Origin: [Muricauda] lutisoli (nom. illeg.)
Lineage (GTDB): Bacteria > Bacteroidota > Bacteroidia > Flavobacteriales > Flavobacteriaceae
Reading direction: 5' to 3'
NCBI RefSeq assembly: GCF_017313105.1
Contig: NZ_JAFLND010000003.1
Span: 436,879-500,878, forward strand
Length of the DNA: 64,000 nt
In this document: positions 17,135 through 26,065 of the stretch, in pieces
How positions within the stretch are numbered: position 1 is the first letter of the stretch
Layout: every line of letters begins with the position of its first letter
The notes under the pieces: generated by a model
Told to the model about the DNA's origin: nothing
Seen by the model: the letters and a program-made list of their open reading frames with translations, nothing else
Database searches by the model: none
Made by a program: the position numbers and the translations under genes

Positions 17135-17767
17135 TCATTTATCAAAATCCGGAACCTCCCCGATTCTCACATAGGGGTGTTGGGCCACTTTTTTTAATTC
17201 ATAATAGCTATTGAGTCCGGAAATACCGGTACTTTGAAGATGCTCCAGATTAATGTCTCCGGTCTCCATGGCCGTGTCAGGCAATACAAGATGGGCTATT
17301 TCCCCAATCACCAATGTGGTTCCGTTCAAAGGAATAGGAACCGTTTCTTTTAAACGAAGTCCGATTTTCACTAAACTTTCCTTTACAAAAGGAGCCTCGA
17401 AAGCATCGATATATTCTTCCGAGAACCCACACCGATCAAACTCTGAGATATTCTTGTCAAATTTAGCGGAGGTATAATGGGCCCGTTCAATAAATTCAGG
17501 GTGAATATGATTTATGGTGTACACGCCTTTTTCCTCAATATTACGGAGCGTATGTCCGGAATCTTGCGTTTTTGGTCTGGCTATAAAGCCCAAAAGTGGT
17601 GGTTGGCTACCCAAATGAACCACAGAGCTGAAAACAGCCAAATTGGTCACTTGATCATGGTCTATGGTTCCAATCAGGTTGGCAGGCTTGATTCCTGTTA
17701 TGGAATTGATGATTTTTAGACGGACAACCTTGTCCATTTCCATAATATCCTTGTTCGAGTAATACAT
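17135..17767 (-). CDS. Flavin reductase family protein (FMN-binding split barrel)
   Basis: 210 residues. The pattern is that of flavin reductase/DIM6-NTAB proteins: a start region around SITGIKPANLIGTIDHD, then TNLAVFSSVVHLGSQPPLLGFI, a GHTLRNIEEKGVYTIN block and HYTSAKFD. It probably binds FMN and either reduces free flavin with NAD(P)H or serves as an FMN oxidoreductase. It stands alone, facing the terminator at 17020 and divergent from the hydrolase-AraC gene across a 254-base gap. Confidence 0.85.
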   Translation of the reverse strand: MYYSNKDIMEMDKVVRLKIINSITGIKPANLIGTIDHDQVTNLAVFSSVVHLGSQPPLLGFIARPKTQDSGHTLRNIEEKGVYTINHIHPEFIERAHYTSAKFDKNISEFDRCGFSEEYIDAFEAPFVKESLVKIGLRLKETVPIPLNGTTLVIGEIAHLVLPDTAMETGDINLEHLQSTGISGLNSYYELKKVAQHPYVRIGEVPDFDK

Positions 17768-18021
17768 AGTGCTTGGTTTGAGTATCCCTGAGACTACAAA
17801 TAGTTATTTTCTGAATTATCGATATTCGATCAGTGAAAGATACGCATCAAATACCAACAGTAGTTAATGATAGATCAAATCATCACCCATTGAACTGATT
17901 TGCTATATGTTACAAAAATATTTCTACCTTCAACCATAAATACTTTTTAGAGTTCTTCACTGAATGTAAGGCAAAGTTCAAATAAAAGATGCGTAACTGC
18001 TTGGTGATTGAATAATTATTT

Positions 18022-19218
18022 ATGAAACCAAAAACCAATTATACTAAAAGTGGTGAATTTAACATTGCTTATCAGGTAGTGGGCGATGGTCCAGTAGACA
18101 TCATTTATATTCCTGGTTGGGTCTCGAATATTGATATGATGTGGGCAGAACCAAGATTGGCCGCTTTTTTGGCCAGACTCGCCTTATTTTCTAGACTTAT
18201 TTTATTTGATAAAAGAGGGACTGGACTTTCAGACCGTACTGATGATTATTCCACAATGGAAGAACGAATGGATGACATCAATGCGGTAATGGATGCTACA
18301 CATTCTGGAAAAGCATTTTTGTTTAGCCACTCTGAAGGAGGTTCTGTGAGCTTATTGTTTTCTTTAAATTATCCAGAACGTACTTTAGGGGTAATGGGTT
18401 TTGGTATTTTTGCCAAACGAAGATATTCAGAAAATTATCCGTGGGCCCCTACAGATGAAGAGCGTGAAGTTTCAAATAAATTAATAGAAGATAATTGGGC
18501 CCATGGTGACTTGGATGAATTAAGAACACTGGTACCCTCCCTTGCACACGATAATGGGTTCATGGATTGGCTGGCGAGTTATTTACGTTCAGGGGCAAGT
18601 CCTAAAGCGGCCTTAATACTACACAAGCAATGTACGCAAATAGATGTGACAGACATTCTGGGTTCAATTGAAGTTCCAACACTTCTACTATTCAGAAAGG
18701 ATGACATTGAAATACGGGTACAAGAAGGCAGATACATTGCTGAACGAATACCTAATTCCAAGCTTGTTGAATTTGAAGGCAGTGACCATCTGTTTTGGAC
18801 AGGCGACACCTACCCAATACTGGCAGAAATGGAAGAGTTTGTTACTGGAATGCGTCCCCATAGGTCAGAGTTCAAAATTTCAAACTCCAGGACAAAAAAA
18901 ACAGGTGGCAATATTGAAAAGGTAATGTCCGAAAATTTCCTTTTTAATTTAAAGGTTGAAGAATTTGCCAAATTATGTGGTAGAAGTTTGTCTGCTTTTA
19001 AACGGGATTTTAAACATATTTATGGTACAACACCTTCGAGATGGATCAAGTTTAAACGGCTCGAATATGCTAAAAAACTATTGATTGGGACTGACTTACA
19101 TATCAATCAAATAAGCTATGATTGTGGTTTTATAAATTCATCTCACTTTATAAAATCATTCAAAGAACAATACGACCTTCCTCCACATCAGTATAGAACG
19201 CAAATAACGAAAGATTGA
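18022..19218 (+). CDS. Fusion regulator: alpha/beta hydrolase domain plus AraC-type DNA-binding domain
   Basis: 398 residues. Residues 1-275 are an alpha/beta hydrolase of the type often fused to adenylate cyclase or LuxR domains (YIPGWVSNIDMMW, LILFDKRGTGLSD). The nucleophile elbow is S-H-S104-E-G, with acid candidates near 228 and His256 (GSDHLFW), so a full triad seems to be present. Residues about 300-398 are an AraC double helix-turn-helix: FNLKVEEFAKLCGRSLSAFKRDF, then HINQISYDCGFINSSHFIKSFKE. There is no frameshift between the halves. The hydrolase may act as a ligand sensor that also turns over its ligand (inference). It lies just before the NTF2-like, hydrolase and decarboxylase genes, its likely targets. 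Confidence 0.88.
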   Translation: MKPKTNYTKSGEFNIAYQVVGDGPVDIIYIPGWVSNIDMMWAEPRLAAFLARLALFSRLILFDKRGTGLSDRTDDYSTMEERMDDINAVMDATHSGKAFLFSHSEGGSVSLLFSLNYPERTLGVMGFGIFAKRRYSENYPWAPTDEEREVSNKLIEDNWAHGDLDELRTLVPSLAHDNGFMDWLASYLRSGASPKAALILHKQCTQIDVTDILGSIEVPTLLLFRKDDIEIRVQEGRYIAERIPNSKLVEFEGSDHLFWTGDTYPILAEMEEFVTGMRPHRSEFKISNSRTKKTGGNIEKVMSENFLFNLKVEEFAKLCGRSLSAFKRDFKHIYGTTPSRWIKFKRLEYAKKLLIGTDLHINQISYDCGFINSSHFIKSFKEQYDLPPHQYRTQITKD

Positions 19219-19328
19219 GTACAGGAGCCATATTTGGACGTTTTAGAATGTTTTTTGAACTTTTCTGAAAGTCAAGTGTCTTGGTTTTAAGTGAATTTTA
19301 CATCATTCATTTAAACAAACATCACATT

Positions 19329-19817
19329 ATGAAAACAAAACTCACATTAACCTTGATAGCGGTTTATGGTTTATCGCTTTCGTACATTAACGCTCAAGTC
19401 GACCTGATAAATGACGAATTCCCGGAAGCCAAACAAGAAGTCATGAATACTTTTGGAGCGATTGCCCAAAGTATAAAGGATGGGGACATCGATAAACTAA
19501 TTGCATTTCATGCCTATGGGCCAAAATTCACTGAATTTAAGAATGGTGAGCCAAGGAATGGAGGAGAAGCAAACGAATCTCATGAACGCAATGTATTTGG
19601 TTCGGCAACAGAAGTATTAAAGTTTGAAGCCAAAAATCTACAAATTGCCGTTTATGGAGATGTGGCCAATGTAACCTTTCATTCAGATTTTCATTTAAAA
19701 TTTGGAGAGGATCTAGTGATTGTGAACGATCAGATCACCCTGCTTTTTGTTAAAACAAATGATGGTTGGAAAATGGTTCACGAACATCATTCACCACTGA
19801 AAAAATCAGAAGCTTAG
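19329..19817 (+). CDS. Exported NTF2-like (SnoaL/DUF4440-type) protein
   Basis: 162 residues from ATG 19329; an upstream in-frame start at 19281 would put 16 residues before the signal peptide. The Sec signal is MKTKLTLTLIAVYGLSLSYINAQ. The mature part has the cone-fold pattern of NTF2-like proteins: an N-terminal helix (IAQSIKDGDIDKLIAFH), then alternating strands ending DQITLLFVKTNDGWKMVHEHHSP. Proteins of this kind bind or turn over small hydrophobic ligands, but the ligand cannot be named. It comes 110 bases after the hydrolase-AraC gene, and an inverted repeat follows its stop. Confidence 0.8.
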   Translation: MKTKLTLTLIAVYGLSLSYINAQVDLINDEFPEAKQEVMNTFGAIAQSIKDGDIDKLIAFHAYGPKFTEFKNGEPRNGGEANESHERNVFGSATEVLKFEAKNLQIAVYGDVANVTFHSDFHLKFGEDLVIVNDQITLLFVKTNDGWKMVHEHHSPLKKSEA

Positions 19818-19843
19818 CAAGTACCACTTTTGATTTCCATTCT

Positions 19844-19878
19844 AAAAGCCAGGGTTGCAATGGTACATTCTGGCTTTT
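19844..19878 (+). terminator. Hairpin between NTF2-like and hydrolase genes (terminator or attenuator)
   Basis: A perfect 9-bp stem AAAAGCCAG / CTGGCTTTT with a 17-base loop, 26 bases after the NTF2-like stop and 22 bases before the next ATG. The arm ends in four T, followed by GAGTTTATTT, so termination may be partial. Confidence 0.5.
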
Positions 19879-19900
19879 GAGTTTATTTAAAGACAGCAGT

Positions 19901-20821
19901 ATGTTCCGAGCAATTGAGTTTATATCGCAACAAGTTATATTAAGAGGACGATTGTATTTGCCCAAAAAAATATCTTCCAAAAAGTATCCTGTTGTGATAA
20001 TGGCCCATGGTTTTACAACCACAATCCATGGGATGATCGCAGACAAATATGCTGAACGCTTTAGGAAAGCTGATTTTGCAGTACTGTTGTATGATCATAG
20101 AAACCTGGGTATTAGCGATGGGGAACCACGTCAGGAAATCAACTTTTGGGTCCAATCCAGAGGCTATATCGATGCAATTGATTTTGTCTTTAAACAGCCC
20201 GAAATAGATACAAATAAAATTATGGTATGGGGGTCGAGCATGAGTGCACGTGAAGCCTTTTTAGTTGGTTCAGTAGACGAGAGGGTCAAAGCCATTATAG
20301 CTATGGTTCCTGCTTTTGGAGATCATTATCCATTAAAGGATAGGGACAGTGCTCTTTATACCTTTGCAAAAGAAACGTTGTTGGAAGATGACATCTTGGG
20401 GTTGCCTTATTCTACAACTGAAAGAGTGGCGGTCGTTTCGCATGATCAGATCAACAATCCTTCTGCATTAAAGGAATTAACAGCATTCCGGTGGTTTATG
20501 GAGTACGGAGGACGCTTTGGAACAAACTGGCAAAACGTGGTCTCATTTTCCAACACAGAAACTCCTGAAGAGTTTCATTTGAGTCAATGTGCAGCACATC
20601 TAAAAGCACCCATTCTAATGATTGTTGCAAAAAATGATGAAATGGCAGGTGCGAACCCAAATATTACAGCCAAAATATTTAGCTTAATTATGCAGCCCAA
20701 AGAATGGGTTGATATTTCTGGAGGTCATTTCGGATTGTTGAATTATCCGAGTAGGTTATTTGAAAAATCAAGTAAGGCCCAAATCAATTTTCTTAAAAGA
20801 CAACTAGATGAAAAACCCTAG
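19901..20821 (+). CDS. Alpha/beta hydrolase (dienelactone hydrolase / X-Pro peptidase-like fold)
   Basis: 306 residues from ATG 19901. An in-frame start at 19766 would overlap the previous gene and add 45 unrelated residues. The fold markers are VVIMAHGFTTTIHG (oxyanion strand), LLYDHRNLGISDG, the nucleophile elbow WG-S-S113-MSARE, acid near MIVAKNDEM and the final His in SGGHFGLL. The GxSxS elbow is usual for this subfamily. It is cytosolic, with no signal. The stop overlaps the PLP decarboxylase start by 14 bases, so the two are translationally coupled and likely act in one pathway. The substrate is unknown. Confidence 0.85.
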   Translation: MFRAIEFISQQVILRGRLYLPKKISSKKYPVVIMAHGFTTTIHGMIADKYAERFRKADFAVLLYDHRNLGISDGEPRQEINFWVQSRGYIDAIDFVFKQPEIDTNKIMVWGSSMSAREAFLVGSVDERVKAIIAMVPAFGDHYPLKDRDSALYTFAKETLLEDDILGLPYSTTERVAVVSHDQINNPSALKELTAFRWFMEYGGRFGTNWQNVVSFSNTETPEEFHLSQCAAHLKAPILMIVAKNDEMAGANPNITAKIFSLIMQPKEWVDISGGHFGLLNYPSRLFEKSSKAQINFLKRQLDEKP

Positions 20822-22292
20822 AACCAATCCCATTGAGATAGATGGAGAAGAGTTTAGACAAATTGGTTATCAACTGATAGATGACATCTCAAATTTTATG
20901 AATCAGATTGATAAAAAACCGGTTACCTATAACAGAAGTCCGTCTGAAATTCAAAAAGTTATAGGAACCACTTCTTTGCCGGATAATGGAAGTGAAGCTT
21001 CCGAGTTGATTGCTCAGGCCACCGAACTGCTTTTGAACAATTCACTTTTTAATGGCCATCCGAAATTCATGGGGTATATCACTTCTTCCGCAGCTCCGAT
21101 TGGGGCCTTGGCAGATTTGCTAGCTGCATCGGTCAACCCGAATGTTGGGGCACATATTTTAAGTCCAATTGCCACTGAAATCGAAAAACAAACCATAAAA
21201 TGGTTGAGAGAATTTATAGGTGTTCCATCAGATTACGGCGGTATTTTGGTAAGTGGTGGAAATATGGCAAATTTTACTGCGTTCTTAGCTGCAAGAACGG
21301 CTAAAGCTCCATTGAGTGTTAAGGAATGTGGGATTCAAAATTCAGAAAACCAATTTACCGTTTACTGTTCCAAAGCAACACATACATGGATAGAGAAAGC
21401 GGTTGTTTTATTTGGTTTAGGTACTAATTCGATACGTTGGATTCCCACTGATGTGTCAAATAAAATGGAGACGTCGATTCTGGAATCGACAATAAAAGAA
21501 GATATTGAAAACAATTTCACCCCTTTAATGATAGTTGGTACAGCCGGAGATGTCAGCACGGGCGTTGTGGATAATTTGAACGAGATTTCGGTTGTGTGTA
21601 AAAAATATGATATATGGTTTCATATAGATGGTGCCTATGGGATGCCAGCGGCGATTATTCCAGAACTTAAACACGTATTTGAAGGAATCGAGGAAGCGGA
21701 TTCCATAGCACTGGATCCCCATAAATGGTTATACAGTCCACTGGAAGCGGGGTGCACATTGGTGAAAAACCCATGTCATCTAACCGATACTTTTAGTTCA
21801 CATCCTGAATATTACAATTTCAGTAAAAGCGAAGATGAGGTTGCACAAAACTTCTATGAATACGGACTCCAAAACTCACGAGGTTTTAGAGCGTTAAAAG
21901 TATGGCTCTCCCTTAAACAGTTGGGCCGTAGTGGTTATAGAAAATTGATTAGTGAGGACATTCAACTCTCAAAAATGTTGTATGATCTGGCTGATAATAA
22001 CCCAGAGTTGGAAGCAATATCACAAAATTTAAGTATTACAACATTTAGGTATAAACCAAAAGATAGAGCAGAAAACCTTGAATATCTAAACAAATTAAAT
22101 GAAACCTTATTAAACGCATTGCAAGCTGGAGGCGAAGTGTTTATATCCAATGCGATTGTCAACCAACAATATTGTTTGAGAGCTTGTATTGTTAACTTCA
22201 GAACTTCCGAAAAAGATATTGAAGAAGTAGTCGATATCGTAGTGCGAGAGGGTAAAAAGGTTCATTGTGAACTGTCAAAAACGTTTACCTAA
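20808..22292 (+). CDS. Pyridoxal-phosphate-dependent group II amino acid decarboxylase
   Basis: 494 residues. It has the glutamate/aromatic amino acid decarboxylase pattern: HPKFMGYITSSAAPIGALADLLAA near the N-terminus, GGILVSGGNMANFTAFLAAR, the cofactor-binding HIDGAYGMPAA, and the Schiff-base lysine K306 in ALDPHKWLY. The full length fits the family (about 470-500). The substrate could be an aromatic amino acid, glutamate or diaminobutyrate; the sequence alone does not decide. It overlaps the upstream hydrolase by 14 bases and ends just before a bidirectional terminator and two tRNAs. Confidence 0.9.
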   Translation: MKNPRTNPIEIDGEEFRQIGYQLIDDISNFMNQIDKKPVTYNRSPSEIQKVIGTTSLPDNGSEASELIAQATELLLNNSLFNGHPKFMGYITSSAAPIGALADLLAASVNPNVGAHILSPIATEIEKQTIKWLREFIGVPSDYGGILVSGGNMANFTAFLAARTAKAPLSVKECGIQNSENQFTVYCSKATHTWIEKAVVLFGLGTNSIRWIPTDVSNKMETSILESTIKEDIENNFTPLMIVGTAGDVSTGVVDNLNEISVVCKKYDIWFHIDGAYGMPAAIIPELKHVFEGIEEADSIALDPHKWLYSPLEAGCTLVKNPCHLTDTFSSHPEYYNFSKSEDEVAQNFYEYGLQNSRGFRALKVWLSLKQLGRSGYRKLISEDIQLSKMLYDLADNNPELEAISQNLSITTFRYKPKDRAENLEYLNKLNETLLNALQAGGEVFISNAIVNQQYCLRACIVNFRTSEKDIEEVVDIVVREGKKVHCELSKTFT

Positions 22293-22352
22293 ACATGTAA
22301 TAAACGATAGCATACAAGAAGGTTTGTGGCTATTCTGTTACTTATAAAAACA

Positions 22353-22387
22353 AAAAACCCTATAAACATTGTGTTTATAGGGTTTTT
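22353..22387. terminator. Bidirectional terminator between decarboxylase and tRNA-Leu
   Basis: A perfect 16-bp stem with a TTG loop, A-run on the left and T-run on the right, so it can work in both directions. It ends the plus-strand decarboxylase unit and the minus-strand tRNA transcript. Confidence 0.9.
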
Positions 22388-22390
22388 CTG

Positions 22391-22476
22391 TACTCGAGGC
22401 GGGACTTGAACCCGCACGGGCAATAATGCCCACAGGATTTTAAGTCCGGCGTGTCTACCAATTCCACCACTCGAGC
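22391..22476 (-). tRNA. tRNA-Leu (anticodon TAA)
   Basis: 86 nt. The acceptor stem GCTCGAG pairs with CTCGAGT (G-T at the first pair), with discriminator A. The anticodon loop reads CTTAAAA, giving TAA. A long variable arm (TGTGGGCATTATTGCCCG) is typical of tRNA-Leu. The T-loop is GGTTCAAGTCC. CCA is not encoded. Confidence 0.95.
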
Positions 22477-22508
22477 AGGACTTGTATGTAAAAAAAAACT
22501 CCACCCGT

Positions 22509-22535
22509 GGTGACTGAGCGGAGTCAAAGTCGAGC
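22509..22535. repeat. Possible REP-like extragenic repeat between the tRNAs
   Basis: The 56-base tRNA spacer contains CTGAGCGGAGTCAAAGTCGA. I recall close variants (CTGAGCGGAGTCGAAG) as common extragenic repeats in Bacteroidetes genomes. Only one copy is in this window, so the repeat status rests on memory. Confidence 0.35.
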
Positions 22536-22605
22536 GAAAAACGGGATTCGAACCCGCGACCTCCACCTTGGCAAGGTGATGCTCTACCAGCTGAGCTATT
22601 TTCGC
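22533..22605 (-). tRNA. tRNA-Gly (anticodon GCC)
   Basis: 73 nt. The acceptor stem GCGAAAA pairs with TTTTCGC, with discriminator T. The D-arm has AGCTCAGCTGGTAGAGC, the anticodon loop TTGCCAA gives GCC, and the T-arm has GGTTCGAATCC. CCA is not encoded. It lies 56 bases before tRNA-Leu in the same transcript direction. Confidence 0.95.
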
Positions 22606-22680
22606 ATATTAAAGAACGCTGCACTTTTCCCAAGCGCGGATGCAAATTTATAACATTTCTATTAAAATAAAAGAATTTTT

Positions 22681-25302
22681 TTAGGAAGAAGCCTTTTTCT
22701 TTTTTCCAAGCAATCGCTTGATCTCGTTTAATTTCATCAACGCCTCCACAGGAGTCAGGGTATCAATGTCCAAGTGCAAAATTTCCTCCTTGATTTCTTC
22801 CAATAAAGGATCGTCCAAATTGAAAAAACTTAACTGCATTTCATTTTGGGTGGCCTGTAGCTTGTCGCTTACTTCTTCACTGGCATGTGATTTTTCAAGT
22901 TTTTTAAGGATTTTGTTTGCTTTTTGAATCACCTGTTGGGGCATTCCCGCCATTTTCGCCACGTGTATTCCAAAACTGTGTTCGCTACCTCCAGGCACCA
23001 ATTTCCGCAAGAAAAGCACATTGTCCTCCAACTCTTTTACCGAAACGTTGTAGTTTTTGATACGGGAAAATGTATTGGTCATATCATTAAGTTCGTGGTA
23101 GTGCGTTGCGAACAATGTCTTTGCTTTAGCAGGGTGTTCGTGCAGATATTCCGAAATGCCCCAGGCAATCGAAATCCCATCATAGGTACTGGTTCCACGG
23201 CCAATTTCATCCAATAACACCAAACTACGTTCTGAGAGATTGTTCAAAATAGAGGCGGTCTCGTTCATTTCAACCATAAAGGTCGATTCGCCCATCGAAA
23301 TGTTGTCGCTTGCCCCGACCCTTGTGAATATTTTGTCCACCACACCTAAACTGGCCTCTGCCGCAGGCACAAAACTTCCCATTTGGGCCAATAACACAAT
23401 AAGTGCGGTTTGCCGTAGCAAGGCCGACTTACCGCTCATATTGGGCCCTGTAATCATAATGATTTGTTGTTCCTCTCGGTTTAAGAGTACATCATTGGTC
23501 ACATAAGCATCGCCAATGGGCAATTGCTTTTCAATAACAGGGTGCCTGCCTTCCTTAATGTCGATTGTGGTGGAATCATTCACCTCTGGTGCAACATAGT
23601 TGTTCTCCTTGGCCAATTGTGCAAACCCCGAAAGGCAGTCCAATTGGGCGATGAGGTATGCATTGAGCTGTACGGGGGCAATATATTCCTGCATCCAAAC
23701 GAGCAATTGTTCGAAAAGCTGTTGTTCCAGTTGGTAAATCCGTTCTTCGGCCCCCAAAATCTTGGACTCGTATTCCTTTAACTCTTCTGTAATATAACGC
23801 TCTGCGTTGACCAAGGTCTGTTTGCGTATCCAGCTTTCGGGAACCTTGTCCTTGTGGGTATTCCTTACCTCGATGTAATAGCCAAATACATTGTTCGATG
23901 CAATTTTTAAAGAAGTGATCCCAGTTTCTTTGGTTTCCCTTTCCAGCATTTTGTCGAGATAGTCCTTGCTGGAAAAAGCGAGTCCGCGCAATTCGTCCAA
24001 TTCTTCGGAATAGCTCTCTGCAATAGTGTTGCCTTTGGCAATGTTGACAGGAGCCTCCTCCTTAAGGACTTCTTTTATTTTTGAGCGGAGTGCGTCACAA
24101 TCGTTCAAGCGCTCCCCAATATCCTGTAAGGAATCGTTGGTGCTGTTTTGTGCCAGTTGTTTGATGGGGACAACAGCTTCCAATGAATTTTTAAGTTGAA
24201 CCACCTCTTTGGGATTGATTTTCCCGGTGGCCAATTTGGAAATCAACCGTTCCAGGTCGCCCATTTGTTTGATGTGCCCCTGGATCTTGTTCAGTTGTTC
24301 ATCTTCATTTTTTAAATAAGACACCACCTGATGTCGTTGATGAATTTTTTCCACATTTTTTAAGGGAAGCGCCAACCACCTCTTCAGCAATCGTCCACCC
24401 ATTGGGGAAATGGTCTTGTCGATAATGTCCAGCAGGGTGACCGCATTTTGGTGCGAGGAATGGTAAAGCTCCAGATTTCTAATGGTAAAACGGTCCATCC
24501 ACACATATTCCTCCTCCGCAATTCGCTTAATTTTGTTGATGTGCTGTAATCGGCTGTGCTGTGTCTCGGAGAGGTAGTGCAGTACGGCGCCCGAAGCAAT
24601 GATTCCGTGATTGAGATGATCTATTCCAAATCCTTTTAGGGTGGTGGTCCCAAAATGATGGTTTAAACTCTCATGGGCATAATCCTCCTGAAAAATCCAA
24701 TCCTCCAAAAAGAAACTGTGGAACTGGTTGCCGAAGCACTCCACAAAATCCTTTTTATGGTTTTTGGATACCAAGACTTCGTTCGGTGAAAAATTCTGTA
24801 GCAGTTTATCCAACTGTTCCACCGAGCCTTCCGAGGTCAAATATTCACCTGTGGAAATATCCAAAAAGGAGATTCCCAATTTGTTGCGTCCAAAATGTAC
24901 GGCACACAAAAAGTTGTTGCTCTTTGCGTTAAGTATGTCATCGTTTAGGGCAACGCCCGGTGTCACCAATTCTGTTACGCCCCGCTTTACAATGCTTTTC
25001 GTTTGTTTGGGGTCTTCCAGCTGGTCGCAAATGGCCACCCGTTGCCCGGCCTTTACCAATTTGGGCAAATAGGTGTTCAAAGAATGATGCGGAAACCCTG
25101 CCAATTCGGTCTTGTCTCCCCCATTGTTTCTATGGGTAAGGATGATGCCCAATATTTTGGCGGCCTTCACTGCATCCTCTCCAAAGGTCTCGTAAAAGTC
25201 CCCTACGCGGAACAGCAACAGTGCATCAGGATGTTTTACCTTAATGGCATTGTACTGTTGCATCAACGGGGTAACTTTCTTATTCTTTTTCTTGGCTGCC
25301 AA
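22681..25302 (-). CDS. mutS: DNA mismatch repair ATPase MutS
   Basis: 873 residues, full length. The N-terminal mismatch-recognition motif reads [16 protein letters not shown] (the F-x-E of MutS). The connector and lever domains follow, then the ATPase with Walker [15 protein letters not shown] (near 618-630), Walker [18 protein letters not shown] and FATHYHEL. The only start that keeps the usual N-terminus ([17 protein letters not shown]) is TTG at 25302; a stop lies three codons upstream and the next ATG is the M of PLMQQ. It recognises mismatches and recruits MutL. It is divergent from the TrmH-type gene. Confidence 0.97.
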   Translation of the reverse strand: MAAKKKNKKVTPLMQQYNAIKVKHPDALLLFRVGDFYETFGEDAVKAAKILGIILTHRNNGGDKTELAGFPHHSLNTYLPKLVKAGQRVAICDQLEDPKQTKSIVKRGVTELVTPGVALNDDILNAKSNNFLCAVHFGRNKLGISFLDISTGEYLTSEGSVEQLDKLLQNFSPNEVLVSKNHKKDFVECFGNQFHSFFLEDWIFQEDYAHESLNHHFGTTTLKGFGIDHLNHGIIASGAVLHYLSETQHSRLQHINKIKRIAEEEYVWMDRFTIRNLELYHSSHQNAVTLLDIIDKTISPMGGRLLKRWLALPLKNVEKIHQRHQVVSYLKNEDEQLNKIQGHIKQMGDLERLISKLATGKINPKEVVQLKNSLEAVVPIKQLAQNSTNDSLQDIGERLNDCDALRSKIKEVLKEEAPVNIAKGNTIAESYSEELDELRGLAFSSKDYLDKMLERETKETGITSLKIASNNVFGYYIEVRNTHKDKVPESWIRKQTLVNAERYITEELKEYESKILGAEERIYQLEQQLFEQLLVWMQEYIAPVQLNAYLIAQLDCLSGFAQLAKENNYVAPEVNDSTTIDIKEGRHPVIEKQLPIGDAYVTNDVLLNREEQQIIMITGPNMSGKSALLRQTALIVLLAQMGSFVPAAEASLGVVDKIFTRVGASDNISMGESTFMVEMNETASILNNLSERSLVLLDEIGRGTSTYDGISIAWGISEYLHEHPAKAKTLFATHYHELNDMTNTFSRIKNYNVSVKELEDNVLFLRKLVPGGSEHSFGIHVAKMAGMPQQVIQKANKILKKLEKSHASEEVSDKLQATQNEMQLSFFNLDDPLLEEIKEEILHLDIDTLTPVEALMKLNEIKRLLGKKKKASS

Positions 25303-25318
25303 AGCGATTTAATTCTGT

Positions 25319-25326
25319 TACTTTTG
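25319..25326 (+). promoter_or_regulatory. Candidate -7 box for the TrmH-type methyltransferase gene
   Basis: TACTTTTG matches the Bacteroidetes -7 pattern TAnnTTTG exactly. A TTG lies 24 bases upstream (25292-25294), a little far for the -33 element. The start codon is 85 bases downstream, leaving a leader that can fold. Confidence 0.4.
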
Positions 25327-25332
25327 CCCAAA

Positions 25333-25401
25333 ATTGGGATGAAAACGAATATATTGTTTTCATCGACCATCAAAAATTTTTGTTGATATTTTCACCCCAA
25401 T
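25333..25401 (+). promoter_or_regulatory. Highly folded leader between mutS and the TrmH-type gene
   Basis: Two inverted repeats sit inside a third. GATGAAAAC (25338-25346) pairs with GTTTTCATC (25356-25364), and ATCAA (25369-25373) pairs with TTGAT (25383-25387). The outer arms ATTGG(G) (25333-25338) and (C)CCAAT (25396-25401) can close a three-way junction. It ends 9 bases before the ATG. It could be a structured leader, or operator sites for the divergent genes. Confidence 0.4.
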
Positions 25402-25410
25402 GTTTAAAAA

Positions 25411-25950
25411 ATGAGTCGAAAACTTGAAAATAGCGAGCTGGACCGATTGGATGTGGCCAGTTTTAAGGAGGTCAAAAAATCGCCGATCATTATTATTTTG
25501 GACAATGTTCGCAGTTTGAACAATATTGGCTCCGTGTTCCGTACCGCTGATGCTTTTTTGATTCAGAAAATTTATCTGTGCGGCATTACGGCCACTCCTC
25601 CACATAAAGATATCCGTAAAACAGCTTTGGGCGCCACCGAAAGTGTAGATTGGGAGTACCGTGAGGATACTTTGGAGTTGGTAGAGGAGTTAAAGCAAAA
25701 GGGTATTCAAATCGTGTCTGTTGAACAGGCAGAAAAGGCGGTGATGTTGAATGATTTCCAAATCAATTCGGATGAAACCATTGCTTTGGTTTTTGGTAAC
25801 GAGGTGAAAGGGGTATCGCAAGAGGTGGTCACGGCCAGTGATACTGTTTTGGAGATTCCCCAATTCGGCACCAAGCATTCCTTGAATATTTCAGTAAGTA
25901 CGGGGGTAGTGGTTTGGGATGTTTGGTCCAAACAAAACGCTGAAAAATAA
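25411..25950 (+). CDS. TrmH/SpoU family RNA methyltransferase
   Basis: 179 residues, the size of a bare SPOUT domain. Motif 1 is ILDNVRSLNNIGSVFRTADAF, motif 2 is IALVFGNEVKGVSQEVV and motif 3 is EIPQFGTKHSLNISVSTGVVVWD, all in the SpoU order with the knot-forming residues. It probably 2'-O-methylates a tRNA or rRNA ribose with S-adenosylmethionine. The short form without an N-terminal RNA-binding domain resembles TrmH/TrmL types; the target is not decidable here. Confidence 0.92.
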   Translation: MSRKLENSELDRLDVASFKEVKKSPIIIILDNVRSLNNIGSVFRTADAFLIQKIYLCGITATPPHKDIRKTALGATESVDWEYREDTLELVEELKQKGIQIVSVEQAEKAVMLNDFQINSDETIALVFGNEVKGVSQEVVTASDTVLEIPQFGTKHSLNISVSTGVVVWDVWSKQNAEK

Positions 25951-25973
25951 AAAAGGCCCTGAAAAACAGGGCC
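25948..25973 (-). terminator. Terminator for folK-dNK gene (minus strand)
   Basis: A 7-bp stem GGCCCTG / CAGGGCC with a 5-base loop. Read on the minus strand it is followed by a T-run (the A-run at 25948-25954). It is 92 bases past the folK-dNK stop and directly abuts the TrmH-type stop, so it may also act weakly on the plus strand. Confidence 0.7.
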
Positions 25974-26065
25974 ATATATAAAGTCTGAGTTAGTTAGTTT
26001 CTCGAATTGAGGTTGCTAATAAAATAAAACCATTCGTTATATCCAAACATTTTCCAAAAATTCTC

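Noticed and set aside
22289..22645. 118-codon minus-strand frame over the tRNA genes
   Set aside because: It crosses tRNA-Leu, tRNA-Gly and the terminator; both tRNAs are certain, so this frame is not a gene.
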